Counted from the first letter of the stretch, positions 1-8,378 are shown. The stretch is DNA of 21,923 bases from JBCCJA01 sp039045975 (GCA_039045975.1 JBCCJA010000062.1:1-21923), one strand, 5' to 3'. Notes: generated by a model from the sequence alone, not told the origin. Translations and numbers: made by a program.

Positions 1-55
1 CCCCCCCCACCGCCGCGGCGCCCCGGTCTACCACCTCGTCACCCCGGCGGCTCCC

Positions 56-82
56 CCCGCCGTGCTGGCGGGTTTTTTTTTT
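56..82 (+). terminator. Intrinsic terminator of an upstream rightward gene
   Basis: A perfect 6-bp stem (CCCGCC at 56-61, GGCGGG at 67-72) with the 5-nt loop GTGCT is followed directly by ten T residues (73-82). This is a textbook rho-independent terminator reading rightward. No gene for it is visible in the 55 bases before it, so the gene it ends lies left of the window. It also shields the converging pta transcript only in one direction, because the opposite strand has an A-run rather than a T-run. Confidence 0.8.
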
Positions 83-133
83 CGCCGCCCCCGCCGGGGC
101 GCGCGGCCGCGCCCCCTGTCGGTCGCGGCTAAA

Positions 134-2212
134 TCATAAGCCCGCCTGCACGGCGGTGATCGCGACGGTGTTCACGATGTCGTCGACGGTGCAGCCGCGG
201 CTGAGGTCGTTGACCGGTTTGTTGAGGCCCTGCAGCACCGGGCCGATCGCGACGGCGCCGCTCGACCGCTGGACCGCCTTGTACGTGTTGTTGCCGGTGT
301 TGAGGTCAGGGAAGACGAACACCGTCGCGCGGCCGGCGACGTCGCTGTCGGGCAGCTTCGTCTTCGCGACGTCGGGATCGACGGCGGCGTCGTACTGGAT
401 CGGGCCTTCGAGCCGCAGGTCGGGCCGCAGCTGTTTCGCCTTCGCGGCCGCGGCCCGGATCTTGTCGACGTCTTCGCCCTGCCCGCTCGCGCCGGTCGAG
501 TACGACAGCATCGCGACCCGCGGTTCGATGCCGAACGCGGCCGCGGTGTCGGCCGAGCTGAGGGCGATCTCGGCGAGCTGGTCGGCGTCCGGGTTCGGGT
601 TCACCGCGCAGTCGCCGTAGACGAGGACGCGGTCGGCCAGACACATGAAGAAGACGCTCGAGACGATGCCGAAGCCGGGCTTCGTCTTCACGAATTCGAG
701 CGCCGGGCGGATCGTGTGGCCCGTCGTGTGGACCGCGCCGGAGACCATCCCGTCGGCCCGTCCGGCGTGGACCATCATCGTGCCGAAGTAGCTGACGTCG
801 GTGATCCGGTCCCGGGCCGCCTCGCGGGTCATGCCTTTGTGCTTCCGCGCCTCGTGGTAGCGGACGGCGTAGTCGGCGGTCAGCGGCGACGTCTCGGGGT
901 CGATCAACTCGACGCCGTCGAGCGAGGTGCCGGCCGTCGCGGCGGCGCGGCGGACCTCGTCCTCGTTGCCGAGCAGCGTGACGTCGACGACGTCACGGCG
1001 CCTTAAGATTTCGGTCGCGGCGAGGATCCGCGGCTCGGCCCCCTCGGGCAGCACGATCCGCCGCCGCGTCTGGCGGGCGCGGCGGATCAGGCCGTACTCG
1101 AAGACCGCGGGCGTCGTCTTCACGACCCGCGACGACGTCACGCGTCGTTCGAGCTCGGCGGTGTCGACGTGCTTCTCGAACAGGCCGAGGGCGCCGGCGA
1201 TCTTGCGGCCGTCTTCGGGACGGATGACCGATTCGACGCCGTTGACCGCGACCGCCGTGTTGAACGTGTCGCCGAAGACAGACAGGACCGGCACGGGCGA
1301 GACGCCCTCGACGAGTCGCCGCACGGCGGGTGACGGTTCCATCCCGCCCGTCAGGATCACCGCCGCGATGTCGGGCACGTTCGTCGACAGGACCGACAGT
1401 AGCGACGCGAGCAAGATGTCTTCGCGGTCGCCCGGTGTGATCACGAGGGCGCCCTCGCTGATCCGCTCCGTGAAGTGCGGCACCTGCATGGCGGCGACGG
1501 CGTAGCGGCGGACCTCGCGACTGAGCCCGGCCGGGTCGCCGAACAGCAGCTTCGCGTCGGTCGCGGCGGCGATCTCGCCGACGGTCGGCTTGTCGAGCAG
1601 CGGGTCGGCCGGGATCGCGAACAGCGGGACGTCGGCGAACGCCGACGCGGCGACCTTCGGCCTTAGGAACGGCAGCAGCGACTCGTCGGCGTGATTGACG
1701 ATCGCCGCGGCGATCTCGCAGTTCGCGTCGCGGAAGCCGTCGAGTGTGATCAGCAGCGACGACGCGACGTCCTCCAGCCGCTTCCCGCGGGCCGTCATCA
1801 CCGGCAACACGGCACAGCCGAAGTTCGCCGCCAGGTCGGCGTTGAGGTCGAACTCCTGGGCGGTCGCGAGGCCCTGATAGCTGGTCCCGTCGACGAGGAC
1901 GAAGTCGGCCTTCTCTTCGAGCGCCTTGTACCGCTCGATCATCGTCTTAATGAGGTCTTCATAGCGGTCGGCGGCGAGCAGGCCGCGGACCGCCTCGCGG
2001 GTCAGCCCGAACATCTCGGCCGGGTCGTCGGGCAGGCCGTAGCGGTCCCGCATGAGGACGATCGGGTCGTCGCTGTCAGGCCCGTACTTGACGACCGGCC
2101 GGAAGAACGCCGGACGCCCCGCGTGACGCACGAGCGAGTCCATCACGCCGAGCGTGACGAGCCCCTTCCCGCTGCCAGGCTCGGAGGTGGCGATGTAGAC
2201 CGACTCGGCCAT
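134..2212 (-). CDS. pta: Phosphate acetyltransferase, long form
   Basis: Converts acetyl-CoA plus phosphate to acetyl phosphate and CoA in the cytoplasm, normally with acetate kinase in overflow or acetate metabolism. The 692-residue protein has the three-part architecture of the E. coli-type enzyme (about 714 residues). An N-terminal P-loop ATPase-like domain starts at once with SEPGSGKG, a DRTGG-like middle part follows to about residue 350, and the catalytic PTA domain begins near residue 372 (RRRIVLPEGAEPRIL) and runs to the end, with GYxTGxSGxGxxVDK-like residues (YSTGASGQGEDVDK). The open frame extends 19 codons further, but the ATG at 2212 is preceded by GAGG at 4-nt spacing and starts the conserved segment, so it is preferred. 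No ackA is present in the window. Nothing looks broken. Confidence 0.95.
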   Translation of the reverse strand: MAESVYIATSEPGSGKGLVTLGVMDSLVRHAGRPAFFRPVVKYGPDSDDPIVLMRDRYGLPDDPAEMFGLTREAVRGLLAADRYEDLIKTMIERYKALEEKADFVLVDGTSYQGLATAQEFDLNADLAANFGCAVLPVMTARGKRLEDVASSLLITLDGFRDANCEIAAAIVNHADESLLPFLRPKVAASAFADVPLFAIPADPLLDKPTVGEIAAATDAKLLFGDPAGLSREVRRYAVAAMQVPHFTERISEGALVITPGDREDILLASLLSVLSTNVPDIAAVILTGGMEPSPAVRRLVEGVSPVPVLSVFGDTFNTAVAVNGVESVIRPEDGRKIAGALGLFEKHVDTAELERRVTSSRVVKTTPAVFEYGLIRRARQTRRRIVLPEGAEPRILAATEILRRRDVVDVTLLGNEDEVRRAAATAGTSLDGVELIDPETSPLTADYAVRYHEARKHKGMTREAARDRITDVSYFGTMMVHAGRADGMVSGAVHTTGHTIRPALEFVKTKPGFGIVSSVFFMCLADRVLVYGDCAVNPNPDADQLAEIALSSADTAAAFGIEPRVAMLSYSTGASGQGEDVDKIRAAAAKAKQLRPDLRLEGPIQYDAAVDPDVAKTKLPDSDVAGRATVFVFPDLNTGNNTYKAVQRSSGAVAIGPVLQGLNKPVNDLSRGCTVDDIVNTVAITAVQAGL

Positions 2213-2291
2213 GGGACCTCGGCTGTTCACAACTCGTCTGGTTATGGGCCGGCAGAGGCGGCCCGACAACCGCGTCCGTGCCGCGGCCCGA

Positions 2292-3098
2292 TCAGAACCG
2301 GACCGACGCGACGACCGGCTGCGTCCAAACCAGGTCGGCCGCCGCGACCCGCTGCGCCGAGACCGCCTCGTTGACCGGGACGAGCCAGATTTCGTCGCCT
2401 TCCCGCCGCAGGAGTTTGCAGTTCACGCCGACCTGGCCCCGCTGCCGTGCGACGCAGGCTTGGCCGTCGAGGACGTCGCGGCCGGGGGCGGTCACGACGA
2501 GGTCTCCGTCGCGGAACCGCGGCGCCATGCTGTCGCCGTCGATCCGCCACGCGACCGCCCGCAGGTGCCGGGCCGCGACGTCGGGCGCGTCGAGGAACTC
2601 CCAGACGCCTTCGGCCGTCGGGGCGTCGAGGGCGACCAACGCCGCCGCCCCGCCCTCCGCGACGAAGCCGTCCCGCCGCGACCCGTCGACCGCACGCGAG
2701 ACCCGTCGCTCCAACATGCCGTCCGCCGACGGACCGGCCCCGGCGTCGTCGGGCCAAAACCGCGCGGGCCCGGCCGCGGTCGAGCCGACGAGCGGGATCA
2801 TCGGCACGACGTCCTTCGCCCCATCCGCCGTGACCGCGACGGTTGGATCGTCCTTCGGCCCGGGACGCATTTCGCCGCGGCCGGTGATCAGCCACACCAG
2901 ATCGGCGCCCGTCGCGTCACACGCCTTCGCGAGCAACTCCGCGGGTGGCGTGCGGTCGCGTTCGTAAGCCTGATACGTGCTCGGGCGGATGCCGAGGACC
3001 CGCGAGAACGCCGACCGCCCGCGTTTCCCGAACGTCTCGATCCGCAGGTCGCGGAGGCGACCGCAGATCGGGTTCGAATCGGTCGGGTCGTCGGGCAT
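2292..3098 (-). CDS. XRE-type repressor with S24 (LexA/CI-like) peptidase domain
   Basis: A 268-residue transcriptional regulator. Residues about 10-75 form a helix-turn-helix (AFSRVLGIRPSTYQAYERD) ending in the phage-repressor-like LVWLITGRGE. Residues 102-110 (PLVGSTAAG) closely match the LexA cleavage region, with Ala109-Gly110 at the scissile position. The S24 domain follows with Ser190 in GDSM and Lys228 in NCKLL, a spacing of 38 residues against 37 in LexA, so both catalytic residues appear present. The stretch between cleavage site and Ser is about 80 residues, longer than in LexA. The start at 3098 is chosen because upstream in-frame sequence is non-conserved and contains an operator-like palindrome 7 nt from the ATG. 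No Shine-Dalgarno is seen. No phage structural or integration genes lie nearby. Expected role: autocleavable repressor of its own region; target otherwise unknown. Confidence 0.85.
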   Translation of the reverse strand: MPDDPTDSNPICGRLRDLRIETFGKRGRSAFSRVLGIRPSTYQAYERDRTPPAELLAKACDATGADLVWLITGRGEMRPGPKDDPTVAVTADGAKDVVPMIPLVGSTAAGPARFWPDDAGAGPSADGMLERRVSRAVDGSRRDGFVAEGGAAALVALDAPTAEGVWEFLDAPDVAARHLRAVAWRIDGDSMAPRFRDGDLVVTAPGRDVLDGQACVARQRGQVGVNCKLLRREGDEIWLVPVNEAVSAQRVAAADLVWTQPVVASVRF

Positions 3099-3125
3099 TG
3101 ACACTTTTACGCGAACGCGTAAATT
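3098..3125 (+). promoter_or_regulatory. Rightward sigma70-like promoter overlapping the repressor start
   Basis: TTGACA (3098-3103, perfect -35) and TAAATT (3120-3125, -10) are separated by 16 nt. The promoter points toward the 60-residue ORF at 3223. The -35 box overlaps the start codon of the divergent S24 repressor, and the spacer contains almost the whole palindrome at 3106-3123. Predicted from sequence only. Confidence 0.6.
3106..3123. promoter_or_regulatory. Operator-like perfect palindrome
   Basis: TTTACGCG-AA-CGCGTAAA is an exact 8-bp inverted repeat with a 2-nt centre. It lies 7 nt upstream of the S24 repressor ATG and between the -35 and -10 boxes of the rightward promoter. Its size and position fit a dimeric helix-turn-helix operator, so binding by the adjacent repressor and control of both directions is the natural inference. 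Confidence 0.65.
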
Positions 3126-3222
3126 GGGCGGCCGAGTCGAACACCTGCATAGGCGTGCGGGACCGCGACCTAACTTTTGCGGTCGGCCCGACGCACGCAA
3201 CCGACCTCCCCGGAGACCCGAC

Positions 3223-3405
3223 ATGACCGCGACCGACCAGCCGCCCCCGCCGGACGCCGACGCCGCGGGCGGATCGTCGACGCCGTCCCCGTACGACCGC
3301 ATCCGTGCCGACCTCGCCGGGATCAAAAAGCTCCGCGAGTTCGAGGCCGCCCTGCTCCGCCAGATCGACGAAAGCATCGACCGGCTCGAGGAAGATCACG
3401 GCTGA
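3223..3405 (+). CDS. Small hypothetical protein, 60 residues
   Basis: I do not recognise this family. The protein has a proline-rich, probably disordered first third (TDQPPPPDADAAG) and a charged helical remainder (YDRIRADLAGIKKL, then FEAALLRQIDESIDRLEE) that could form a coiled coil or helical hairpin. There is no signal peptide or membrane segment. The ATG at 3223 has GGAG (3212-3215) 7 nt upstream, a better ribosome site than most genes here. A longer in-frame extension back to 2977 overlaps the repressor antisense and is rejected. It is divergent from the S24 repressor, downstream of the operator-bearing promoter, and its stop overlaps the convergent aquaporin tail by 10 bp. It may be the target of the repressor. 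Confidence 0.6.
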   Translation: MTATDQPPPPDADAAGGSSTPSPYDRIRADLAGIKKLREFEAALLRQIDESIDRLEEDHG

Positions 3406-4124
3406 GCGTCGTCGGCCGGCGGACCGTCCCGCAGGCACGCCCGCCAAACCAGCGTCGCGACGACCGCCCCCGCGAACGGGGCCGACCAATAGATCCACAG
3501 CGACGTCAACGCCGGCGCCGCGACGCCGTAATCCTTCGCCACGAGCGCCCCGACGGCCGGCCCCAGCGAGCGCGCCGGGTTCATCGACGCCCCGTTCACC
3601 GGCCCGAACGCGAGCACCATGCACGCGACCGTCATCCCGATCGTCAGCCCCGCCCCCGCCTGACGCTCCTTCGGCCCGGTCGCGACCCGCAGGATGACCA
3701 GCATCAGGATCGCCGTCAGCGTGAACTCGACCGTCCACGACTCGGCCTCGCGGAAGTCGCCGTCGACGGTCCGCGGGACGGTCGCGGCGAGCGTCGACGG
3801 CCGCTCGGGCACGATCACCTCGGCGTGAAAGTAGCTCGCCGCGAACGCCCCGAGGCATTGCACGGCGACGTACGGCACGACCCGCTTCCACTGGAACAGT
3901 CCCGCCGCCGCGAGGCCGACACTGACCGCCGGATTGATGTGTGCCCCCGAGACCGCCCCGAGCGTGTCGATCACGACCATGATGATCAGGCCGAACGCGA
4001 GCGCGACCCCCACCAGCGTCACCGCCCCGTCGAACACCTCGTTCGTGACGACCGATCCGCAGCCGAACAAAACCAGCAGGAACGTGCCGAGAAACTCGGC
4101 GAACAGGCAGCGATTCAACGACAT
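3396..4124 (-). CDS. Aquaporin / MIP-family channel
   Basis: A 242-residue inner-membrane channel with the duplicated hourglass fold of the major intrinsic protein family. The two signature loops are SGAHINPAV (NPA at 64-66) and NGASMNPARS (NPA at 182-184 with the selectivity-filter Arg185). Six membrane segments plus the two half-helices can be traced. Length matches bacterial AqpZ-type proteins. The helix-2 filter position appears to be Phe (ALAFGL), but the helix-5 position that is His in AqpZ aligns without gaps to Leu145, so water selectivity cannot be assumed and a small neutral solute is possible. It diverges from htpG across 143 bp and overlaps the tail of the convergent 60-residue ORF. 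The ATG at 4124 starts the conserved N-terminus (FAEFLGTFLLVLFGCGS). Confidence 0.92.
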   Translation of the reverse strand: MSLNRCLFAEFLGTFLLVLFGCGSVVTNEVFDGAVTLVGVALAFGLIIMVVIDTLGAVSGAHINPAVSVGLAAAGLFQWKRVVPYVAVQCLGAFAASYFHAEVIVPERPSTLAATVPRTVDGDFREAESWTVEFTLTAILMLVILRVATGPKERQAGAGLTIGMTVACMVLAFGPVNGASMNPARSLGPAVGALVAKDYGVAAPALTSLWIYWSAPFAGAVVATLVWRACLRDGPPADDAQP

Positions 4125-4267
4125 GGCGGTCCGTCTCTGCGGCGGGCGGGGCCGTGACGATATCGCCGCCCGGGCCGCCGTCCCACGCCGCCCGGACGCA
4201 CGCTCGCCGCCGGAGAATCGGTCCGTAAAATCTCCGCAACAGACGTCACTCTCACCGCCGATCCCTC

Positions 4268-6187
4268 ATGTCGACCGAAGCCGAAACCGCCCCCGCGTCC
4301 GCTGGCAACGAGCACGCCTTCCAGGCCGAGATCAGCCGCCTGCTCGAGCTGCTCAGCCACTCGCTGTATCAGAACCGCGAGATCGCGGTCCGCGAACTCG
4401 TCTCGAACGCGTCCGACGCCCTCGACAAGCTGCGGGTCGCCCGGCTGTCGGGCGGCGCGCCGGCGGACGGCCCGGAACTCGAGATCCGCCTCGTCCCGGA
4501 CGACGACGCGAAGACGCTCGAGATCCGCGACACCGGCGTCGGCATGACGCGGGAAGAGCTCGTCGCGAACCTCGGCACGATCGCCCACTCCGGCTCGCTC
4601 GACTTCCTCTCGAAGCTGTCGGACGAACAGAAAAACGACGCGTCGATCATCGGCCAGTTCGGCGTCGGTTTTTACTCGGCGTTCATGCTCGCCGACCGGG
4701 TCGAGGTCGTCACCCGGTCGGCGGGCGGCGACGAGACGCTCTGCTGGGCCTCGACCGGCAGCGGCACGTACACGATCGACGTCGCCGACGAGGTTCTGCC
4801 CCGCGGCACCGTCATCCGCCTGCACCTCCGCGAGAACTGCGGCGAATTCGCAGACGAGACGCGGGTCAAATACATCCTCAAAAAATACAGCACCTTCGTC
4901 CCGCACCCGATCTACGTCGGCGACGAGCACGTCAACGACCAGCCGCCGATCTGGGCCGAGCCGAAAAACTCCGTCACCGACGAGCAGTACGCCAAGTTCT
5001 ATCAGTACCTGTCGCACCACAACGGCGAGGACCCGCTGTGGACGCTGCACCTGGCGGCCGACTCGCCGATCCAGTTCCAGACGATCCTCTACGGCCCGCC
5101 GTCGAACGCCGAGAAACTCGGCTTCGGCAAGGCCGAGCACGGGCTGCACCTGTGTGCGAAGCGGATCCTCGTCCAGAACGACTGCCGCGAACTGCTGCCC
5201 GAGTATTTAAGATTCATCTACGGCCTCGTCGACTCGGCCGACCTGCCGCTCAACGTCAGCCGCGAGTCGCTGCAGGACGATTCGGTCTTCCGCAAGATTA
5301 AAAAAGTGCTGACGAAGCGGGTGCTCGACCACCTCGGCAAACTCGCCAAGGACGACGCGGCGACGTACGCGACGTTCGTCACCGAGTTCGGCCCCGTGCT
5401 CCGCGAGGGCATCTCGGTCGACTACGAGAACCGCGAGAAGGTCGCCGGCCTGCTGCGGTTCAAATCGACCGGCGACACCGATGAAGCCCTGACCGGCCTC
5501 GACGGCTACCTCGACCGCGCGAAGGACGACCAGGAGCAGATTTACTTCCTCGGCGGCCCGTCGCTCGCCGCGATCGAATCGAGCCCGCATTTGGAGGCCT
5601 TCGAGGCCCGCGGGCTCGAAGTGTTGCTCCTCGACGACCCGGTCGACGAGTTCGTACTCGCCAACCTCGCGACTTACAAAGAGAAGAAACTCGTCTCCGC
5701 CGATTCGGCCGACGTCGCGATCCCCGAATCCGCGACCGTCGAGGATAAGGAGGAGGACGCGGAGCCCCCGCAGGTCGACGACGCCGGCATGCAGAAGGTC
5801 TTCGACTTGCTGAAGGACGCGCTCGGCGACGACGTCTCCGAGGTCCGCACGTCGGACGTCCTCGCCGGCAGCCCGGCCCGGCTCGTCCACCCGCAGGGCG
5901 CGATGTCGGCCCAAATGGAAAAAGTCCTCGAGATGTCGTCGGGCGGCGAGGGGTTCTCGCGGTCGAAGAAGATCTTGGAACTCAACCCGAAGCACCCGCT
6001 CGTCGCCCGGATGAGCGTCCTCGCCGGCAACGAACAGAACGCCGGCTTCATCCAGGACCTCGGCCGTCAGCTGCACTCCAACGCGTTGCTACTGACCGGT
6101 ACCGCCCTCGACCCGCGGGCGATCGTCGAACGGACCGAAGCCTTCATGAAGGAACTGGCCGAGAAACGATCGAACATCGTTTTCTGA
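4268..6187 (+). CDS. htpG: Molecular chaperone HtpG (Hsp90)
   Basis: Cytoplasmic ATP-dependent chaperone that acts as a dimer on late folding intermediates. The 639-residue length is close to E. coli HtpG (624). The GHKL ATPase domain is clear: [20 protein letters not shown] (Glu43, Asn47), IRDTGVGMT, and the lid-proximal [12 protein letters not shown] near 130-140. The middle domain includes [11 protein letters not shown], the segment that contacts ATP, and a C-terminal dimerisation domain ends in RSNIVF. A linker near residue 480 is acidic (DKEEDAEPP). No Shine-Dalgarno precedes the ATG. No CIRCE element is seen in the 143-bp upstream gap. It converges on the symporter gene with a shared hairpin between them. 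Confidence 0.97.
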
Positions 6188-6201
6188 GGAAGTAAATATA
6201 A

Positions 6202-6282
6202 AAGCCCGAGCGGTAACGCGAAGGGACGATTTAGATTGGACGCCGCCACGTCCCTCGCCCCTTCGCGTTACCGCTCGGGCTT
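6202..6282. terminator. Bidirectional hairpin terminator between htpG and symporter
   Basis: Two perfect 24-nt arms (6202-6225 and 6259-6282) enclose a 33-nt loop that holds a further short alternative pairing (GGGACG at 6223-6228 with CGTCCC at 6249-6254). On the leftward strand the stem is followed by TTATATTTA. On the rightward strand it is followed by TTCTATTTC. It lies 14 nt after the htpG stop and 5 nt before the symporter stop, so it can terminate both convergent transcripts. Confidence 0.8.
6202..6282. repeat. Dispersed palindromic repeat, intact copy A
   Basis: The arm of this hairpin, beginning AAGCCCGAGCGGTAACG, recurs at 21726-21749 with one T-to-C difference over 24 nt, also directly after a gene. 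Two copies about 15.5 kb apart, both intergenic and both hairpin-forming, indicate a dispersed element rather than an ordinary unique terminator. This copy has intact symmetry. Confidence 0.75.
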
Positions 6283-6287
6283 CTATT

Positions 6288-7937
6288 TCACTTCGCAGGA
6301 AAAAACTTTGCGAGCGTTTCATCAGCCGGCCGCTTCGTGAACAGCGACACCGCGATCAGCGACACCGCCGAGCAGACGAACATCGTCAGCACCGGCATCG
6401 TTTCGTACGCGACGCCGCGATACGGGATCACGACGCGGAAGTCGCGGTCGGCGGCGAAGTCGGACTGGTAGAACAAGATCGCCCAGCTGACCGCGACCGC
6501 GAGCACCGACGCGTACGCCCCGGCCTTTGTCAGCCCACGCCAATAAACGGCCGCGAACGCGAGCGGCGTCAACGCGGCGAACCCGCTGAAGCACCACACG
6601 CCGAGTGTGAAGACCGCCCTCGGTTCGAACAGGCTGAAGCCGTACGTCAACGCGACGACGAGGATGATGAAGCCCCGCGCGATCCACGTCGTCGCGCCGT
6701 CGCTGAACCGCTCCTTGCCGCCGTAATGCAGGGCCATGTCCTGCGTGAACATCGTGCCGATGCAGAGGAACTGGCTGTCGAGCGACGACATGATCGCGGC
6801 CAAGATCCCGGCGGTCAGGAACCCGGTCAGCACGGGACCGACCTGCGACTTCACGAGGAACGGCAGGAGCAGGTTCGGGTTCGCCTGGACCGGCGGCGGG
6901 ACCTTGACGAGGTCGCTCGTGGCCCACGCCCCGACGAGGACGCACGGCACCCACACGATCATAATGAAGACCGGGTGACAGACGATCGGCAGCTTGAACG
7001 ACTCGGCGCTCTTCGCCGTCAGCCAGTGCTGGAACAGGTGCGGGAACATACCGACCGACAGCGGCACGAACATGTAAGTCAGGAACGCCGACTGCGAGAT
7101 CTCGGACCGCGTCGCCTTCTCGAACGGGATCGCCTCGGACGCGCGTTTTAAGCTGTCGAAGAACGACAGCGGCTCGGCGTCGGGCGGGAGGCCGCTGTTG
7201 CCGATCTTAAACGCCAACACGCAGAACGTGACGATGCCGAGCACCATGAACACGATCGTCTGGAACGCGTTCGCCCACGCCGTGCCCCGCATACCGCCGA
7301 AGAAGACGTAGATCAGCACGACCCCGCAGATCACGAGCGACGCGACCTGCCGCGGCACGCCGCCTTTCGAGCCGGTCGCGTAGGTGCCGTCGTCGCCGTT
7401 CTCTAGGAATTCCGGGAACGTGCCCGGCTCGAACGTAGGTTTAATCACCGTCAGGCCGTCGTCGCCCGGCTTGACGATCCCCGACGTCACGCCGTTGATC
7501 ACGCCGCCGGCCGCCATCACGCCGATCAGCAGATAGGGAATGACGAGTGCGACCAGAATCGGGAACAGCAGCACGCCGATCTTGTCGCTCTCGAGCCGGT
7601 CCCGGAAGAACTCGATCTGTGTCCGGTACCCGTTCCGCCGCCCGAGCCGCCACAGCGGGATGCCGAGCACAAAGAAGCAGAGCGAGTGAATGATGCCGCT
7701 CGACGACGCGAGCATCCCGTAAACGCCGACGCCCTCTTTGAACGACTCGCCGGTCGATCCGACCAACGCGAACGCCGTCATCGTCGTTCCGAAGATGCTC
7801 ATCAGCAGCAGGAACGGACCGATGCTGTGCGACGCGAGCAAATAGTCGCCGCTCGTCTTCCGCGACAGCGTCGAGGCGAACAGGCCGAGCCCCAGCAGCA
7901 GGCCGAGGTAACAGCCGATGATGATGAGTTGCGTCAT
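6288..7937 (-). CDS. Sodium:solute symporter (SSS family)
   Basis: A 549-residue inner-membrane secondary transporter that couples solute uptake to the sodium gradient. About 13 hydrophobic helices are visible from the N-terminus (MTQLIIIGCYLGLLLGLGLF). The family-typical GDYLLASHSIG follows helix 1, FGTTMTAFALVGSTGESF lies in the sodium/substrate region, and SALDSQ-like AAIMSSLDSQFLCIGTMF lies near residue 390. The substrate cannot be read from sequence. The ATG at 7937 has GGAG 5 nt upstream. It lies 91 bp downstream of a DUF3311 protein on the same strand, a common pairing for this transporter family, and is the last of five leftward genes. It ends against the shared terminator after htpG. 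Confidence 0.92.
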   Translation of the reverse strand: MTQLIIIGCYLGLLLGLGLFASTLSRKTSGDYLLASHSIGPFLLLMSIFGTTMTAFALVGSTGESFKEGVGVYGMLASSSGIIHSLCFFVLGIPLWRLGRRNGYRTQIEFFRDRLESDKIGVLLFPILVALVIPYLLIGVMAAGGVINGVTSGIVKPGDDGLTVIKPTFEPGTFPEFLENGDDGTYATGSKGGVPRQVASLVICGVVLIYVFFGGMRGTAWANAFQTIVFMVLGIVTFCVLAFKIGNSGLPPDAEPLSFFDSLKRASEAIPFEKATRSEISQSAFLTYMFVPLSVGMFPHLFQHWLTAKSAESFKLPIVCHPVFIMIVWVPCVLVGAWATSDLVKVPPPVQANPNLLLPFLVKSQVGPVLTGFLTAGILAAIMSSLDSQFLCIGTMFTQDMALHYGGKERFSDGATTWIARGFIILVVALTYGFSLFEPRAVFTLGVWCFSGFAALTPLAFAAVYWRGLTKAGAYASVLAVAVSWAILFYQSDFAADRDFRVVIPYRGVAYETMPVLTMFVCSAVSLIAVSLFTKRPADETLAKFFPAK

Positions 7938-8028
7938 TTCGTCTCCGACGGGGCCGCAGACCGACCGGTCAGCCGCCGCCGCGTCATGATTTCGCCCGGA
8001 CCGCAGACACCGGCCTGAGTGCCGGCGG

Positions 8029-8310
8029 TCATCCGGGGGCCCCCTCGAACTCGTCGGCCTTCGGCCGGCCCATCGCCCGCGGGACGGGAGGCTTCATATC
8101 GGCTTCCGGTTCCGCGAATGGGTCACGCGGCCAGGCGAACTTCGTCGCCAAGAACCAGGTCACCGCGGCAGAGGCCGAAATCCCGGCGTGATACGCCAGC
8201 GTGACCGGCACGAAGCCGAACACGAGCGTTTTGTCTTCCCAATTCCACACGTCCTGATGGGCCACTGCGAGGCCTAGGACGATCAGCCACACCACGAATC
8301 GCATCGACAT
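8029..8310 (-). CDS. DUF3311-like small membrane protein
   Basis: A 93-residue protein with a short N-terminal hydrophobic segment (FVVWLIVLGLAVAHQDVW) and a second hydrophobic region around VFGFVPVTLAYHAGISASA, then a proline-rich cytoplasmic tail. The size, two-helix layout and FGFVPVTLAYH core resemble DUF3311 proteins, which are usually encoded just before a sodium:solute symporter, as here. A role as an accessory subunit is inferred from this linkage. Two in-frame ATG codons (8310 and 8304) are equally plausible starts; neither has a Shine-Dalgarno. Confidence 0.75.
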   Translation of the reverse strand: MSMRFVVWLIVLGLAVAHQDVWNWEDKTLVFGFVPVTLAYHAGISASAAVTWFLATKFAWPRDPFAEPEADMKPPVPRAMGRPKADEFEGAPG

Positions 8311-8378
8311 GTCCGAACGTGACCAGGGTCACGGGAGCATGCCGGCCGGTCCGTGCGGTCCGCAACCGTCTCGACGGC

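Noticed and set aside
96..115. Perfect 8-bp GC hairpin (GGGGCGCG/CGCGCCCC) after pta
   Set aside because: On the pta strand it is followed by G/A-rich sequence, not a T-tract, so it is not a convincing terminator for pta; could arise by composition.
2..138. Rightward frame open from the left edge (includes VYHLVTPAAPPAV)
   Set aside because: It would run through a perfect terminator and its ten-T tract and then through low-complexity GC sequence; too short to judge and more likely non-coding.
2292..3405. Prophage remnant around the S24 repressor
   Set aside because: No integrase, structural, replication or attachment-site features; neighbours are pta and aquaporin.
2917..4239. 440-codon leftward frame across the aquaporin and small ORF
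   Set aside because: Out of frame with the clear aquaporin and dominated by Arg/Gly; shadow.
4125..4267. CIRCE or heat-shock promoter upstream of htpG
   Set aside because: No TTAGCACTC-type inverted repeat and no clear alternative sigma motif seen in this gap.
4115..5149. 344-codon frame antisense to htpG
   Set aside because: Arg/Val/Asp-rich composition typical of a GC-rich shadow frame; fully overlaps a conserved gene.
5207..6076. 289-codon frame antisense to htpG
   Set aside because: Same reason: shadow of htpG with no recognisable motif.
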